From contig JANNZM010000067.1 of the NCBI GenBank assembly GCA_031410595.1, positions 1 to 54,589 on the forward strand: a stretch of 54,589 bases of DNA, in the 5' to 3' direction. The notes beneath the pieces were generated by a model, which searched no databases, had not been told where the DNA came from, and saw only the letters and a list, made by a program, of their open reading frames with translations. Origin of the DNA: JANMCE01 sp031410595. Lineage in GTDB: Bacteria > Actinomycetota > Acidimicrobiia > Acidimicrobiales > Ilumatobacteraceae. The first letter of the stretch is position 1; each line of letters opens with the position of its first letter. This document shows positions 32,426 to 42,600 of the stretch, in pieces. The position numbers and the translations under genes were made by a program.

Positions 32426-33960
32426 TGAGGACCGAAACGACCGACGTTGTCATCATTGGTTCGGGTGTCGCTGGTTTGTCTGCGGCGCTGGCCGCGGCCA
32501 CGTCGCGGGTGACCGTGCTTACCAAGACCGCCTTCGGCGACGGCAACTCCACCTGGGCCCAAGGCGGTCTGGCCGCGGCGGTCGGCTCCGCTGACTCACC
32601 TGCGCTCCACGCCGACGACACCGTGTCGGTTGGTGTCGGACTCAACAACGACGAAGCCGTGCGCGTGCTCACCGTCGAAGGTGCCGATCGGGCGCGACAG
32701 TTGGTTGGACTCGGTGCCGCATTCGACCGCAATGCCGAAGGTGAACTCGAACTGGCGCGAGAAGCAGCCCACTCGGTGCGTCGCATCCTGCACGCAGCCG
32801 ACGCCACGGGTGCAGAAATCGTGCGCACGCTGCGGGCGGCTGCGCTGGCCAACAAGGCCATTGTGGTCGAGGAACGAGCTCTCGTGCTCGATCTTGTGGT
32901 CGTTGACGGTCAGGTCGTTGGCGCCCTCGCCATGCACGCCGATAGGGGCCTTGTGTTTCACCGGGCCGGTTCGGTGATTCTGGCGACCGGCGGCAGTGGA
33001 CAGCTGTATGCGGCCACTACCAATCCGCCTGAGGCGACGGCCGACGGTTTGGCCCTGGCGGCCCGCGCCGGGGCGATCTTGCGAGATCTGGAGTTTGTGC
33101 AATTCCACCCCACCGCGCTGGCGGCGCCCGGCGTTGACCCGCTGCCGCTCGTCACCGAGGCGTTGCGAGGCGAGGGGTCGATCCTGGTGGATGAAAACGG
33201 TCACCGCTTCGCGTTCGATCATCACCCCGACGGCGAACTGGCCCCGCGTGATGTCGTAGCCCGGGCCATCGCCCGTCATCGAATTGCGGGTCATCAGACC
33301 TTTCTCGATACGCGTGGAGCCGTGGGCGATCGGTTTCCGACACGGTTTCCCACCGTGTTTGCGTCGTGCCAGATGTACGGCATCGACCCTCGCACAGACG
33401 TGATTCCGGTCAGCCCGGCGGCTCACTATCACATGGGTGGCGTTGCGTCCGATGTCGACGGCCGGTCGAGCGTGACCGGCTTATGGACCTGTGGCGAAGT
33501 CTCGGCCACGGGCGTGCACGGCGCCAACCGTCTGGCTTCGAACGGCTTGTTAGAAGGCCTTGTCTTCGGAGCTCGGGCCGGTGCTGATGCAGCCGCCGAA
33601 GGGCCGGCTGGTGCGCACAAAGTGCATCTGCCGGAAGCCCAAGCGGGAAAGGGGCGCACTGTCGTTCCCATCCTGCGCCGCACCATGTGGGAACACGTCG
33701 GGTTGTCGCGTGACGCTTCTGGGCTATCGGCCGCCATCGAGACGCTGGACGGGTTGAGCACCGATGGTCTGCACCCGGAAGCTGCCAACATGCTGCTTGT
33801 GTCTCGCATGATTTCGCGCGCAGCGTTTCTGCGGCAGGAAAGTCGAGGTGCCCACTATCGCAGTGACTTCCCCGAGACCGAACCGGCTTGGGCTCGGCAC
33901 ATGGACATGCATCTCGAAGACGGACACATCGTTGCCGAGACCAAGGAGACCGTGGCATGA
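32425..33960 (+). CDS. nadB: L-aspartate oxidase
   Basis: Protein of 511 aa with the flavoprotein succinate dehydrogenase fold. The FAD-binding VVIIGSGVAGLSAAL is at the N-terminus, followed by STWAQGGLAAAVG, the FAD/substrate block DLEFVQFHPTAL, and the active-site region AAHYHMGGVASDVDGRSSVTGLWTCGEVSATGVHGANRLASNGLLE at about 332-377. The C-terminal three-helix domain has SRGAHYRSDFPE. It makes iminoaspartate for NadA. Its stop overlaps the nadC start (ATGA). Confidence 0.96.
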   Translation: MRTETTDVVIIGSGVAGLSAALAAATSRVTVLTKTAFGDGNSTWAQGGLAAAVGSADSPALHADDTVSVGVGLNNDEAVRVLTVEGADRARQLVGLGAAFDRNAEGELELAREAAHSVRRILHAADATGAEIVRTLRAAALANKAIVVEERALVLDLVVVDGQVVGALAMHADRGLVFHRAGSVILATGGSGQLYAATTNPPEATADGLALAARAGAILRDLEFVQFHPTALAAPGVDPLPLVTEALRGEGSILVDENGHRFAFDHHPDGELAPRDVVARAIARHRIAGHQTFLDTRGAVGDRFPTRFPTVFASCQMYGIDPRTDVIPVSPAAHYHMGGVASDVDGRSSVTGLWTCGEVSATGVHGANRLASNGLLEGLVFGARAGADAAAEGPAGAHKVHLPEAQAGKGRTVVPILRRTMWEHVGLSRDASGLSAAIETLDGLSTDGLHPEAANMLLVSRMISRAAFLRQESRGAHYRSDFPETEPAWARHMDMHLEDGHIVAETKETVA

Positions 33961-34793
33961 ACCGACTGTTGTGGGAAGCCGTCGTGCGCAACGCGTTGCT
34001 CGAAGACCTCGGGCGCGCCGGCGACGTCACGAGCGACGCCACCATTCCCGCCGATCGTCGGGCCACTGCGGCCGTGATGGCCCGTGCCGACGGCGTCATT
34101 GCCGGGCTCGACATGAGCCTGGCCGCGTTCACCATGTTCGATCCAGAGGTCGTCTGCGAGGCGCACGTGGCCGACGGTGATCGCGTGAGAAAAGGGGACC
34201 GCATCGCCACCGTCACGGGCGCAGCTCGTTCGTTGCTGACGGCCGAGCGCACCTGCCTCAACCTTCTTGGTCACCTGTCGGGCATTGCATCCACCACGCG
34301 CTCGGTGGTCGATCTGGTCGCCCCCCACGGTGCCACGGTGGTTGATACCCGCAAGACCACGCCCGGTCTGCGAGCGTTGGAAAAGTACGCGGTGAAGTGT
34401 GGCGGTGGTGGCAATCATCGTTTCGGGCTTGATGACGCTGTGCTCATCAAAGACAATCATGTGGCCGTCGCCGGAGGCATCGGGGCCGCCGTCAACGCAG
34501 CTCGGGCTCACGCCGGGCACCTCGTGAAGATCGAGGTTGAAGTCGACGGCCTCGACCAGCTTGATGAAGCACTAGCTCTCGGTGTTGACGTCGTGATGCT
34601 CGACAACTTTTCGCTCGAACTCATGCGCGAAGGCGTGAAACGGGCGAAGGGGAAGGTCATCATCGAAGCCTCCGGTGGCATCCGTCCCGACACGGCCGAA
34701 GCCATCGCCGCGACGGGTGTCGACCTCCTCAGCCTCGGTTGGCTCACCCACTCCAGTCCTAACCTCGACGTCGCCCTCGACATCGTCATCTGA
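33957..34793 (+). CDS. nadC: nicotinate-nucleotide pyrophosphorylase (quinolinate phosphoribosyltransferase)
   Basis: Protein of 278 aa. LLEDLGRAGDVTSDATIP is near the N-terminus, LNLLGHLSGIAS the hinge, and VVDTRKTTPGLRALEKYAVKCGGGGNHRFGL the PRPP/quinolinate-binding core with its Arg, Lys and His. DAVLIKDNH, LDNFSLE and IEASGGI follow. It converts quinolinate and PRPP to nicotinate mononucleotide. It is last in nadABC, coupled to nadB by a 4-nt overlap. Confidence 0.96.
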   Translation: MNRLLWEAVVRNALLEDLGRAGDVTSDATIPADRRATAAVMARADGVIAGLDMSLAAFTMFDPEVVCEAHVADGDRVRKGDRIATVTGAARSLLTAERTCLNLLGHLSGIASTTRSVVDLVAPHGATVVDTRKTTPGLRALEKYAVKCGGGGNHRFGLDDAVLIKDNHVAVAGGIGAAVNAARAHAGHLVKIEVEVDGLDQLDEALALGVDVVMLDNFSLELMREGVKRAKGKVIIEASGGIRPDTAEAIAATGVDLLSLGWLTHSSPNLDVALDIVI

Positions 34794-34905
34794 CCTGCGA
34801 CTGCGTCCGCGGTCGTCGTCGGCCCAAACGGAGAAACTCGACGTTTGAGGCGGCAGCATGGCGGGGCCGTAAGCTGGCCTTAATCGGGACTTGGGAGGCG
34901 TTGGT

Positions 34906-36087
34906 ATGGCTGGTTCGTACATCGTTGCGGGGGCTCGTACCCCCATCGGCAAGCTGAGCGGCGCGCTGTCGTCGTTCAGTGCCATGGACCTTGGCGGCTT
35001 TGCCATCAAGGCTGCGCTTGAACGAGCCGGCGTGCCGCCGGAGCAGGTCGACTACGTGTTCATGGGCCAGGTCATCCAGGCCGGTGCCGGACAGATGCCC
35101 GCTCGCCAGGCCGGCTTCCGAGGTGGCATTCCGCTGAGTGTGCCATCGTCGCTCGTAAACAAGGTGTGCCTGTCAGGCCTGAACACCATCTACCTCGCCG
35201 ACCTCATGATCCAGGCCGGAGAAGCCGACGTGGTCGTGGCTGGTGGCATGGAGTCGATGACCAACGCTCCCTATCTGCTACCGAGCGGTCGGTCGGGCGC
35301 TCGCTACGGCAACACCGAACTGCAGGACTCCATTGTGCAGGACGCGTTGTGGTGTTCGTTCGACGCGTGCCTCATGGGTCTCGGCACCGAGCGTTACAGC
35401 GCCGGAACGATCTCCCGCGAGGCGCAGGACGCGTTCGCGGTCGACTCCAACGTGCGCGCTGCTCATGCCATGAAGAACGGCCTGTTCGACGACGAGATCG
35501 TTCCGGTGGCGGTACCGCAGCGCAAGGGTGACCCAATCATGGTCACCGAGGATGAAGGTGTGCGCGCCAATACCACCATGGAAAGCCTCGCTGGTCTGAA
35601 GCCTGCGTTCGATAAGAACGGCACCATCACCGCTGGCAACGCGTCACAGATTTCCGACGGTGGCTCGGCGCTCATCGTGATGTCGGAAAAGGCCGTCGAA
35701 GTCTTCGGCTCGGTGCCGCTCGGCCAGGTTGTTTCGTACGGTCAAGTGTCGGGCCCCGACAACGTCAGCCTGCTGCAGCAACCGAGTAGGGCTATCTACA
35801 ACGCGCTCGCCAAGATCGGAAAGTCGCCGAGCGACATCGAGCTGTTCGAGTTGAACGAAGCCTTCGCTGCGGTCGGTATCGCGTCCATGGCCGACCTTGG
35901 CATCACATCCGAGATCACCAACGTGAACGGCGGCGCCATCGCTCTCGGCCACCCCGTCGGCATGAGTGGCAATCGCTTGGCGCTCACCCTGTTGCTTGAG
36001 TTGCAACGTCGTGGCGGCGGCATGGGCGCAGCCGCCCTCTGCGGCGGTGGCGGCCAAGGCGACGCCCTCATCGTCAAAACCCTGTAG
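34906..36087 (+). CDS. acetyl-CoA acetyltransferase (thiolase)
   Basis: Protein of 393 aa. Catalytic Cys in NKVCLSGLNTIYLA (about residue 88), VAGGMESMTNAPYLL, NEAFAA, NGGAIALGHPVGMSGNR (His) and AALCGGGGQGDALIV (second Cys) are all present. The lid region 'MGLGTERYSAGTISREAQDAFAVDSN' is slightly shorter than in PhaA/AtoB. It interconverts two acetyl-CoA and acetoacetyl-CoA or longer beta-ketoacyl-CoA. GGGAGG lies 8 nt before ATG 34906. It is a single gene. Confidence 0.93.
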   Translation: MAGSYIVAGARTPIGKLSGALSSFSAMDLGGFAIKAALERAGVPPEQVDYVFMGQVIQAGAGQMPARQAGFRGGIPLSVPSSLVNKVCLSGLNTIYLADLMIQAGEADVVVAGGMESMTNAPYLLPSGRSGARYGNTELQDSIVQDALWCSFDACLMGLGTERYSAGTISREAQDAFAVDSNVRAAHAMKNGLFDDEIVPVAVPQRKGDPIMVTEDEGVRANTTMESLAGLKPAFDKNGTITAGNASQISDGGSALIVMSEKAVEVFGSVPLGQVVSYGQVSGPDNVSLLQQPSRAIYNALAKIGKSPSDIELFELNEAFAAVGIASMADLGITSEITNVNGGAIALGHPVGMSGNRLALTLLLELQRRGGGMGAAALCGGGGQGDALIVKTL

Positions 36088-36102
36088 TGGGCGGCTCGAT
36101 CC

Positions 36103-37836
36103 CTAAGCGCTCGGTTTGTAGAAGAACCCGCGGCCCGCGCGATTCGCTCGGCCTGGCTGAAGGGGGCCATCTTCGGCGAGCGCTGACAAGATGGTCCCGG
36201 CGTAGGGGACGGTGATGTCGGCCAGATCGGCAGCTTCCGTGCTGGAAATGCGACCGCGATGGTTCGCCCAGGCCAGCAGCATGCCGCTCCTGGATTCGGG
36301 TTTGGTCAGATACGGAAGCGCGCCGACGTACTCCTGAATGAACCGGCTTGGTCTCCAGGCTGGGAGTGAACCAGATGGCAAACCTTCCACGGGCCTCATG
36401 AGGGTTTCGGACTTGAGGTGAACAGATGCGAGCCGGTTTAGGGAGGCTTCGCTTTCTCCGGACGGTCGTTGGACGATAGGCGCCGCTGATTCGACGTCGA
36501 TCCAGCCGTTCATTATGAGATGACGGACAAGCAGGAGCGCGTCGACATCAGCGCGGACTGCGTTGGGTTGGAGGTCAGCGAGAAGGTCGAGAAACCGAGC
36601 GTCGGGATCGCCACCGATCAGGCCGACGCGAACGTAGGGCCCGGGTACCTCGGTGATCTCGGGAGCGGAGTGACCTAGCGCCAACATGTCACGAACCATC
36701 CGGTCGATGCCGATGCCTTCGCGTTCAGCCAGTCGTAGTGTCGCAAGTGCTTCTGCCAGGCTCCTGTACCGAGCAACAGCTGGATGGGTGAGGATGTTCG
36801 ATGGAGCAATGCCGCCGATGAATCCCCCCGGCGAAGTCACAGTCAAGGTGTCACCGATGTGCTCGACGGTCGTTGGTTGCGGTGATAGCCAGTCACGATG
36901 AACGACTCCGTTCACGATTGCTTCTCGAATGGCTCCTGGTGGAATTGCCCTGACCTGGCCGTGTGCGAACCCTCCTTGAAGATGAACTCCTCGATTGGCT
37001 ACATCTGCACTCCGCTCAACCTCGAAGACCTGTTCGATCAGCGGGCGATCGGAACGCCTGCGGGCCGTACTGTCTGCGCCGGGATGGTCTCTGCGGATGT
37101 AGTCGATTCCGACGGTTGGTGTTGCCACGAAGAGAAGCGATCCGGCGTTGGTCAGATGATTGTCTCCCAAGGCCACATTGAGTCGACGAAGAAGATCCGG
37201 GTCTGAAGCCGCCGCGAGACCGGCGCTGTCGTCACCGGCCTCGATGAGGTATCGACGTGCTATTTCGAGAGCAATCGGACTCGCATCGCTTACCAGATGC
37301 CCAGATGGTTGCGCGGACCAATCGACTCCGGTCCGTTGTATGCGACCGGAGTGCCAGCTACTCGGATCGATCTCGACACAGTGATCATCGATCCTCCACT
37401 TGATGCGGCCTTCGTAACGGATTGGCTCGATGGCCTGGTGGGTGGAAAGTACGAGCAGCCGATGGCCGTCGAGTTCGACTGCGCGGATGTATGTTGTGAG
37501 TCGTTGTTCGGTGAGTTCCCATATGCGGTGTCGCAACCACTCGCCGTCCAGCTCCGTGCCGATGCGATCCCCTCGATCCGAGATCCCCACGACAATGGCG
37601 CCGCCTCCCGGCGTGTTGGCCATACATGCCATCTCGGCGGCAAGGTACCTCGCAGCGGCATCGCTTCGGGTCTGACCCGCCAAGATGTTGCCGTTCGTTC
37701 CTCGGCGCCCTGGCTCTTCTTTGACGTCGATGTGGGTCGTTTCGATCTCACGGGGAGCGGTCCCGCTCGCAAGGGCCTGCAAGGCCGCGGAAATCTGGCT
37801 TTCGAGCGGATCCGGTCCCAAGAAAGTATAAGTCAT
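36103..37836 (-). CDS. AlbA_2 (Schlafen-type) / HATPase_c_4 putative regulator
   Basis: Protein of 577 aa. An N-terminal AlbA_2 nucleic-acid-binding domain (about 35-150) has IDVKEEPGR, CMANTPGGGAIVVGISD and a C-terminal strand WRIDDHCVEID. A middle HATPase_c_4-like module (about 300-420) has PPGAIREAIVNGVVHRDW, TVTSPGGFIGGI and REGIGIDRMVRDML. A helical C-terminus (about 440-575) has a winged-helix-like segment SSTEAADLADITVPYAGTILSALAEDG. Such proteins are mostly annotated as transcriptional regulators and some occur in defence islands. ATG 37836 has GAAAGGGG just upstream. The promoter region is AT-rich and holds three copies of an operator-like repeat, suggesting autoregulation and possibly foreign origin. 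Confidence 0.8.
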   Translation of the reverse strand: MTYTFLGPDPLESQISAALQALASGTAPREIETTHIDVKEEPGRRGTNGNILAGQTRSDAAARYLAAEMACMANTPGGGAIVVGISDRGDRIGTELDGEWLRHRIWELTEQRLTTYIRAVELDGHRLLVLSTHQAIEPIRYEGRIKWRIDDHCVEIDPSSWHSGRIQRTGVDWSAQPSGHLVSDASPIALEIARRYLIEAGDDSAGLAAASDPDLLRRLNVALGDNHLTNAGSLLFVATPTVGIDYIRRDHPGADSTARRRSDRPLIEQVFEVERSADVANRGVHLQGGFAHGQVRAIPPGAIREAIVNGVVHRDWLSPQPTTVEHIGDTLTVTSPGGFIGGIAPSNILTHPAVARYRSLAEALATLRLAEREGIGIDRMVRDMLALGHSAPEITEVPGPYVRVGLIGGDPDARFLDLLADLQPNAVRADVDALLLVRHLIMNGWIDVESAAPIVQRPSGESEASLNRLASVHLKSETLMRPVEGLPSGSLPAWRPSRFIQEYVGALPYLTKPESRSGMLLAWANHRGRISSTEAADLADITVPYAGTILSALAEDGPLQPGRANRAGRGFFYKPSA

Positions 37837-37887
37837 ATGCCCCTTTCGCACATTTAGTTATAGTTTCTGCTCTAAAGTATAACTCAT
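37823..37887. promoter_or_regulatory. three operator-like repeats at the AlbA_2 gene start
   Basis: AAAGTATAAGTCAT (37823-37836) and AAAGTATAACTCAT (37874-37887) are near-identical direct repeats. TTAGTTATAGTTT (37854-37866) is an inverted relative, so the last two form an inverted repeat with a 7-nt spacer. They flank the gene's promoter and translation start. The block is notably AT-rich within a high-GC genome. Confidence 0.6.
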
Positions 37888-37991
37888 GTCGAGAACCGTG
37901 AGATGCATCTTCTATTTCGCCAGATGGTCCGCTGGAATATGTGGGTGGCGTGGGAGGGTTGGGGGTAGGGCATGTCTTGGAGGGCTGTTTC

Positions 37992-38591
37992 TTGATCAAT
38001 CTTCTTTCGGTGGGCGGGTTGCTGACCGCCTTTGGGCTTTCGAGCGCCACCGGCCTCAACGCATATCTGCCGCTACTGGTTGCCGGCATTCTTGATCGCA
38101 CTGGCGCAGTGAAGCTGGGCGACGGGTTTCACGGCTTGTCGTCGTGGCCGATCGTGGCGCTGCTAGCGGTCCTGCTGATCATCGACCTAGTGGGTGACAA
38201 GGTGCCGGCGGTCGACCACGTGTTCCACATGGTCGGCATGGTGATCCATCCGATTGCGGGCGCACTGGCCTTTGCCAGCACGACAGGCGCGGTGCAGCAC
38301 GTCAATCCGACCGTTGCGCTGGTCATCGGCGCCATCACGGGCGGCTCGCTGCACGTCGCTCGCTCTTCGGTTCGCCCGGTGTCCACGTTGACGACCGCCG
38401 GTGTAGCGACGCCGTTCGTTTCCGCGGCGGAGGATGTCAGTTCGGGAGTGCTCACCGCACTGGCTTTCCTCCTGCCGATCCTGGCCGTGTTGGCGGTGGC
38501 ACTCGTGTTCTACGGGTTCTTCCGGCTACGTCGACGACTAGCGAAATCCCTGGACAAGCCGGTCCGGCTCCGCCAAACCCGAAACGCGTAG
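37992..38591 (+). CDS. DUF4126 integral membrane protein
   Basis: Protein of 199 aa with about five hydrophobic segments. GLSSATGLNAYLPLLVAGI is at the N-terminus, IIDLVGDKVPAVDHVFHMVG follows, then HPIAGALAFAST and a final helix LAFLLPILAVLAVALVFYGFF with a basic cytoplasmic tail. The DKVPAxD block and NAYLPLL block are DUF4126 hallmarks. The function is unknown. TTG 37992 was chosen because GGAGGG lies 7 nt upstream; the frame is open to 37941. Confidence 0.78.
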   Translation: MINLLSVGGLLTAFGLSSATGLNAYLPLLVAGILDRTGAVKLGDGFHGLSSWPIVALLAVLLIIDLVGDKVPAVDHVFHMVGMVIHPIAGALAFASTTGAVQHVNPTVALVIGAITGGSLHVARSSVRPVSTLTTAGVATPFVSAAEDVSSGVLTALAFLLPILAVLAVALVFYGFFRLRRRLAKSLDKPVRLRQTRNA

Positions 38592-38688
38592 TGCCAACGT
38601 AACCCACCACCGCACTACCTTTGTTCGGCAGTCGGTCTGATCCGCACCTGCGGGTAATCCGGCAAGAGCCCGTCTCCGAATACAAGAT

Positions 38689-39555
38689 ATGTCCACGACT
38701 CGTCGCACGTTCCTCCTTGCCAGCTTCTCGACGCTGGCCGCCGTCGGATGTTCGAAAGGACCCCGGTCAAAGGCAGCGGGCAACAGCTCCATCACGACGC
38801 CTGCACCGCTGCGAGATAAGCGCATTGCCTACGGTGACGATTTGGACCAGTACGGATTGCTTTCGGTTCCGGTGGCGGTCGACGGGTTACTCCCGATTGT
38901 GGCGCTGATACACGGTGGCTTCTGGCGGACACCCTACGGAGCCGACCTGATGCTCCCGCTCGCTGCTGATCTCGTCTCGCGCGGATTCGCCGTCTGGAAC
39001 ATCGAATACCGGCGGGTTGGACAACGCGGCGGTGGATTTCCCGGGACCCTTACCGACGTCGCCCTAGCCGTCGACCACATCGCAACGCTGGCGGTCGAAT
39101 ACCGACTAGACCAGGACCGAGTGGCGGTCGTGGGTCACTCTGCAGGCGGGCATCTCGCGCTTTGGGCGAACAGTCGCCGGCTACTCCGCGTCGCTGATCC
39201 CGGCTCGAACCCAATAGTGCGGCCGAAGCTAGCGATCGGACTTGCGGCCGTTGTCGACGTGTTCACGGCCGCAAGCACCGGACTCGGTGGTGATGCCGTA
39301 CAAGAACTGCTCGGCGGTGAAGCCACCGAAGTACCCGAGAACTACCGAGTGGCGCAACCCAACCTTGAGGTTGGAACGGTCGTCCTCATCCACGGAAGCG
39401 ACGACACCATCGTTCCGCCGGCCCAGTCGGCGAAGGAGACAGGCCGAAGCAATGTGACCGTGACGATCATTCCCGGGCTGGATCATTTCGACATGATCGC
39501 CACAAAGTCTCCGTCGTGGTCCGCCACAACAGATCAGCTCCGAACGAAGGTCTGA
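38689..39555 (+). CDS. lipoprotein alpha/beta-hydrolase (esterase-like)
   Basis: Protein of 288 aa. The signal is RRTFLLASFSTLAAVGC with lipobox AVGC, and a twin Arg suggests Tat or Sec export. The alpha/beta-hydrolase domain has the oxyanion block IHGGFWRTPYG, nucleophile elbow VGHSAGGHL, a catalytic Asp region HGSDDTIVPP and His in GLDHFDM. The HGG and GxSAGG motifs place it with carboxylesterase/kynurenine formamidase-like enzymes. It is outside the cytoplasmic membrane. A hairpin follows at 39567-39584. Confidence 0.85.
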   Translation: MSTTRRTFLLASFSTLAAVGCSKGPRSKAAGNSSITTPAPLRDKRIAYGDDLDQYGLLSVPVAVDGLLPIVALIHGGFWRTPYGADLMLPLAADLVSRGFAVWNIEYRRVGQRGGGFPGTLTDVALAVDHIATLAVEYRLDQDRVAVVGHSAGGHLALWANSRRLLRVADPGSNPIVRPKLAIGLAAVVDVFTAASTGLGGDAVQELLGGEATEVPENYRVAQPNLEVGTVVLIHGSDDTIVPPAQSAKETGRSNVTVTIIPGLDHFDMIATKSPSWSATTDQLRTKV

Positions 39556-39566
39556 ACCTAACCGCT

Positions 39567-39584
39567 CGGAGTGCTCACACTCCG
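39567..39584 (+). terminator. short hairpin after the esterase gene
   Basis: CGGAGTG (39567-39573) pairs with CACTCCG (39578-39584) around CTCA, 12 nt after the stop. There is no T tract. It may act as a terminator or belong to the leader of the surface-protein gene. Confidence 0.45.
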
Positions 39585-39676
39585 AAACCATTGTTCACGC
39601 AGGGGTGTGTTCACACTCTCAAGACCCCGCAGCAACTCTGTCAAGGGTTTGTCATTCGGGGTGATTTTCGCGTGCC

Positions 39677-42600
39677 GTGGCCGTTCATCACTCCGTGCTG
39701 AATCGTCTTCACCCGCTTTCGCGTCATCGCTCCCGCAACATGTCGATCTTGCTCGCCGCTTTGGGCGTCGGGTTGATCGGTATGGGGCTTGTCGGCCCGG
39801 CCACGACAGGAGCCGGAGCAACCGGAACGTCCGGTGCAGTCACCGGCATCGTATTCCGCGACTACAACGGCAACGGTGCCAAGGACGATCTCGAGCCGGG
39901 CCAGGAAGGCATAGAAGTTCGAGCCTTCGACGCCACTGGTGCTCCCGTCGGCGCATTGGTGAAGAGCGTGGCTGACGGCAGCTACAACCTGGCGGTCTCG
40001 GCGGGCGACGGCACCGCCGTGCGTGTCGAGTTCGGTATCCCGGTGGCTTACAACTTCCTGCAGAGCGGTCCGGTCGGCATCTCATCGGGCACGAGCGTGC
40101 AATTCACCACCGTCGGCGCCAAGGCCAACTTCGGTGTTTGGAACCCAACCGAGTACTGCCAGGCCAACCCCACGCTCGTGCTCGCCTGCCACACGTTCGG
40201 CGACCCGGTGAAGGGCACAAGCAGCGGCAACGGTGCGCTCAAGACCTTCCCGGCCGACGCGAAGGGTTCCGCCTTCGACAAGACGAACTCCACCACCGCG
40301 ACCAACCTCGCGAAGAACAAGGATCTCGGCGCCACGTTTGGTCTGGCCTATAACCGCACGAGCAAGGACATCTACGCCTCGGCTTTCCACCGCGTCTACG
40401 CCGGCTACGGCCCGGGTGGAACGGGCGCGATCTACAAGGTCGCCGCCGACGGCACCCCGACACTGCTCACCACCATCCCCAACGCCGGGGACGATACCCG
40501 CGCCGCATTCGCGCCGAACACCACCGGCCCCAATGCCGACTGGCTCAATGACCCGACGTGGGACAAGGTTGGTAAAACCTCGCTCGGCGGTCTCGTACTG
40601 AGCGACGACGAGACGACCGTTTGGGTCGTCAACCTCAACGACCGCTCGCTCTACCCGGTCAACGTCGCCGACGGCGCGGTTGGCCAGCCTGTTGCCATTC
40701 CGCTCGCCACCGGCGGCAAGATCACGTGCGACGCCAACGACGTTCGCCCCATGGCACTCGCCAACCACGACGGCAAGCTTTATGTGGGTGAGACCTGCTC
40801 GGCCGAGTCGAGCAAGGCGGCGGGCAATCTGGCGATGTCGATCTATACGTTTGATCCGACCGCCAAGACCTTCGCTGCCGCTCCGGTGTTCGAAACCAAG
40901 ATCGATCAGACCCACGGTTACGCCGGCAACGGCTGTGGCCCCAACGGCGGTAGCGGCGCATGGAATGCGTGGACGCCGACCGACGTGTTCAACAGCAAAA
41001 CGAATCACCAGTGCTCTTACCCGCAGCCGTGGCTCACGGGCATCGCGTTCGATCGCGGCAATCTGGTGCTGGGCATCCGCGACCGCTTCGGTGATCAGGC
41101 CGGCGAAGATCACCCTGTCGGAGGCGAGGGTGTGTCGGCGGGCGATTTGCTGCGTGCGTGTGGCTCGCTCGGCACGGGCTGGGTCCTTGAGTCGAACGGC
41201 TCGTGCGGTGGCGTGAAGGGTGGCGGCGTTGGTGACAAGCAAGGGCCCGGCGGCGGCGAGTTCTACAACCGGGAGAGCTTCTCTAGCGTCCACCGGGAAA
41301 CCTCACTCGGTTCCGTGCTGCAGCTCGCCGGTTCCCCCAACGTGATGTACACCGTCTTCGATCCGTCGACGGTCAACGGCAACGACTGGCGGGCTGGTGG
41401 AACCCACACCGACTCCGACGCCAACGGCGCGAACGTCCGCTACTTCGAGGTGTTCGACAAGTGTGACTCATCGGGCTTCAGCTGCCCGGCCGGCCGTACA
41501 GCAACGGGCACGTTCGGCAAGGCCAACAGCCTTGGTGAACTGGAAGCGATGTGTGACAAGGCTCCGATCGAAATCGGCAATCGTGTGTGGCTCGATACGA
41601 ACAGCAACGGCGTGCAGGACGCCAATGAAGCGGGCATCGGTGGCGTGACCGTCAGCCTCTTTGAAGGAGCAACGTCGGTCGGTACCACCAAGACCGCGGC
41701 CGATGGCACGTACGTGTTCAACGCATCGGATGTACCTGGCGGCGTGAAGATGATGACCGAGTACACGATCCGCCTCGACAACGCGGTCGACACGGCCGCC
41801 AATGGCCCCCTGAACGGCATCTCGCTCACCGACGCGAAGATCGGCGCCAACCGCAGCATCGACTCCGACGGTGTGTACGTTGGAAAGGTGGCGACGATTA
41901 CCTATACGACCGGCCGCGCCGGTATGAACGACCACACGCTCGACTTTGGTTTCCGTTCCACCTACGCGCTCGGTAACCGGGTGTTCAAGGACACCGACAA
42001 CTCCAGCACACTCACCGCTGCCGACGGGGCGAAGCCCGGTATTGGCAATGTGACCGTCGAGCTCTTCAAGTCGGGCGTGATCGACCCGATTGCGTCGACG
42101 AAGACCGACACCAATGGTTACTACTGCTTCAACAACCTTGGCGCCGGTCAGTACGTGGCCAGCGTCGAAGCCGCAAACTTCAGCGGTCCACTTGTGGGCC
42201 TGACCAGCTCGACTGGCCCTGGCCAGGAAGCTGACCCGAATCTCGATGTCGACAATAACGACAACGGTATCGACGGCGCCGGTGCGATCAACTCCGGTGT
42301 GATCGTGCTCGGCGGAGACGAACCGCTGGCCGAAGTTGATGGCAAGGACGCCTGCGCCGGAACGCCGGACAACCGCCACAACCTTTCGATCGATTTCGGT
42401 TTCTACGGCGCGGCTGCGCTCGGCAACTACGTGTGGATCGACACCAACCACGATGGTCTGCAGAACGAGCCGGCCGAAAACGGCGTCAACGGCGTGACCG
42501 TCACGGTCACCGATGGCACGGGCAAGGTCGTGGGCTCCGCCCTCACCGCCAACAATCCTGACGGCGGCGCGCCCGGCTACTACCACGTCACCAACCTTGC

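Noticed and set aside
41468..42586. Long minus-strand frame within the SdrD gene
   Set aside because: Shadow of the surface-protein gene: no start signals, no family match, and the plus-strand frame carries clear SdrD motifs.
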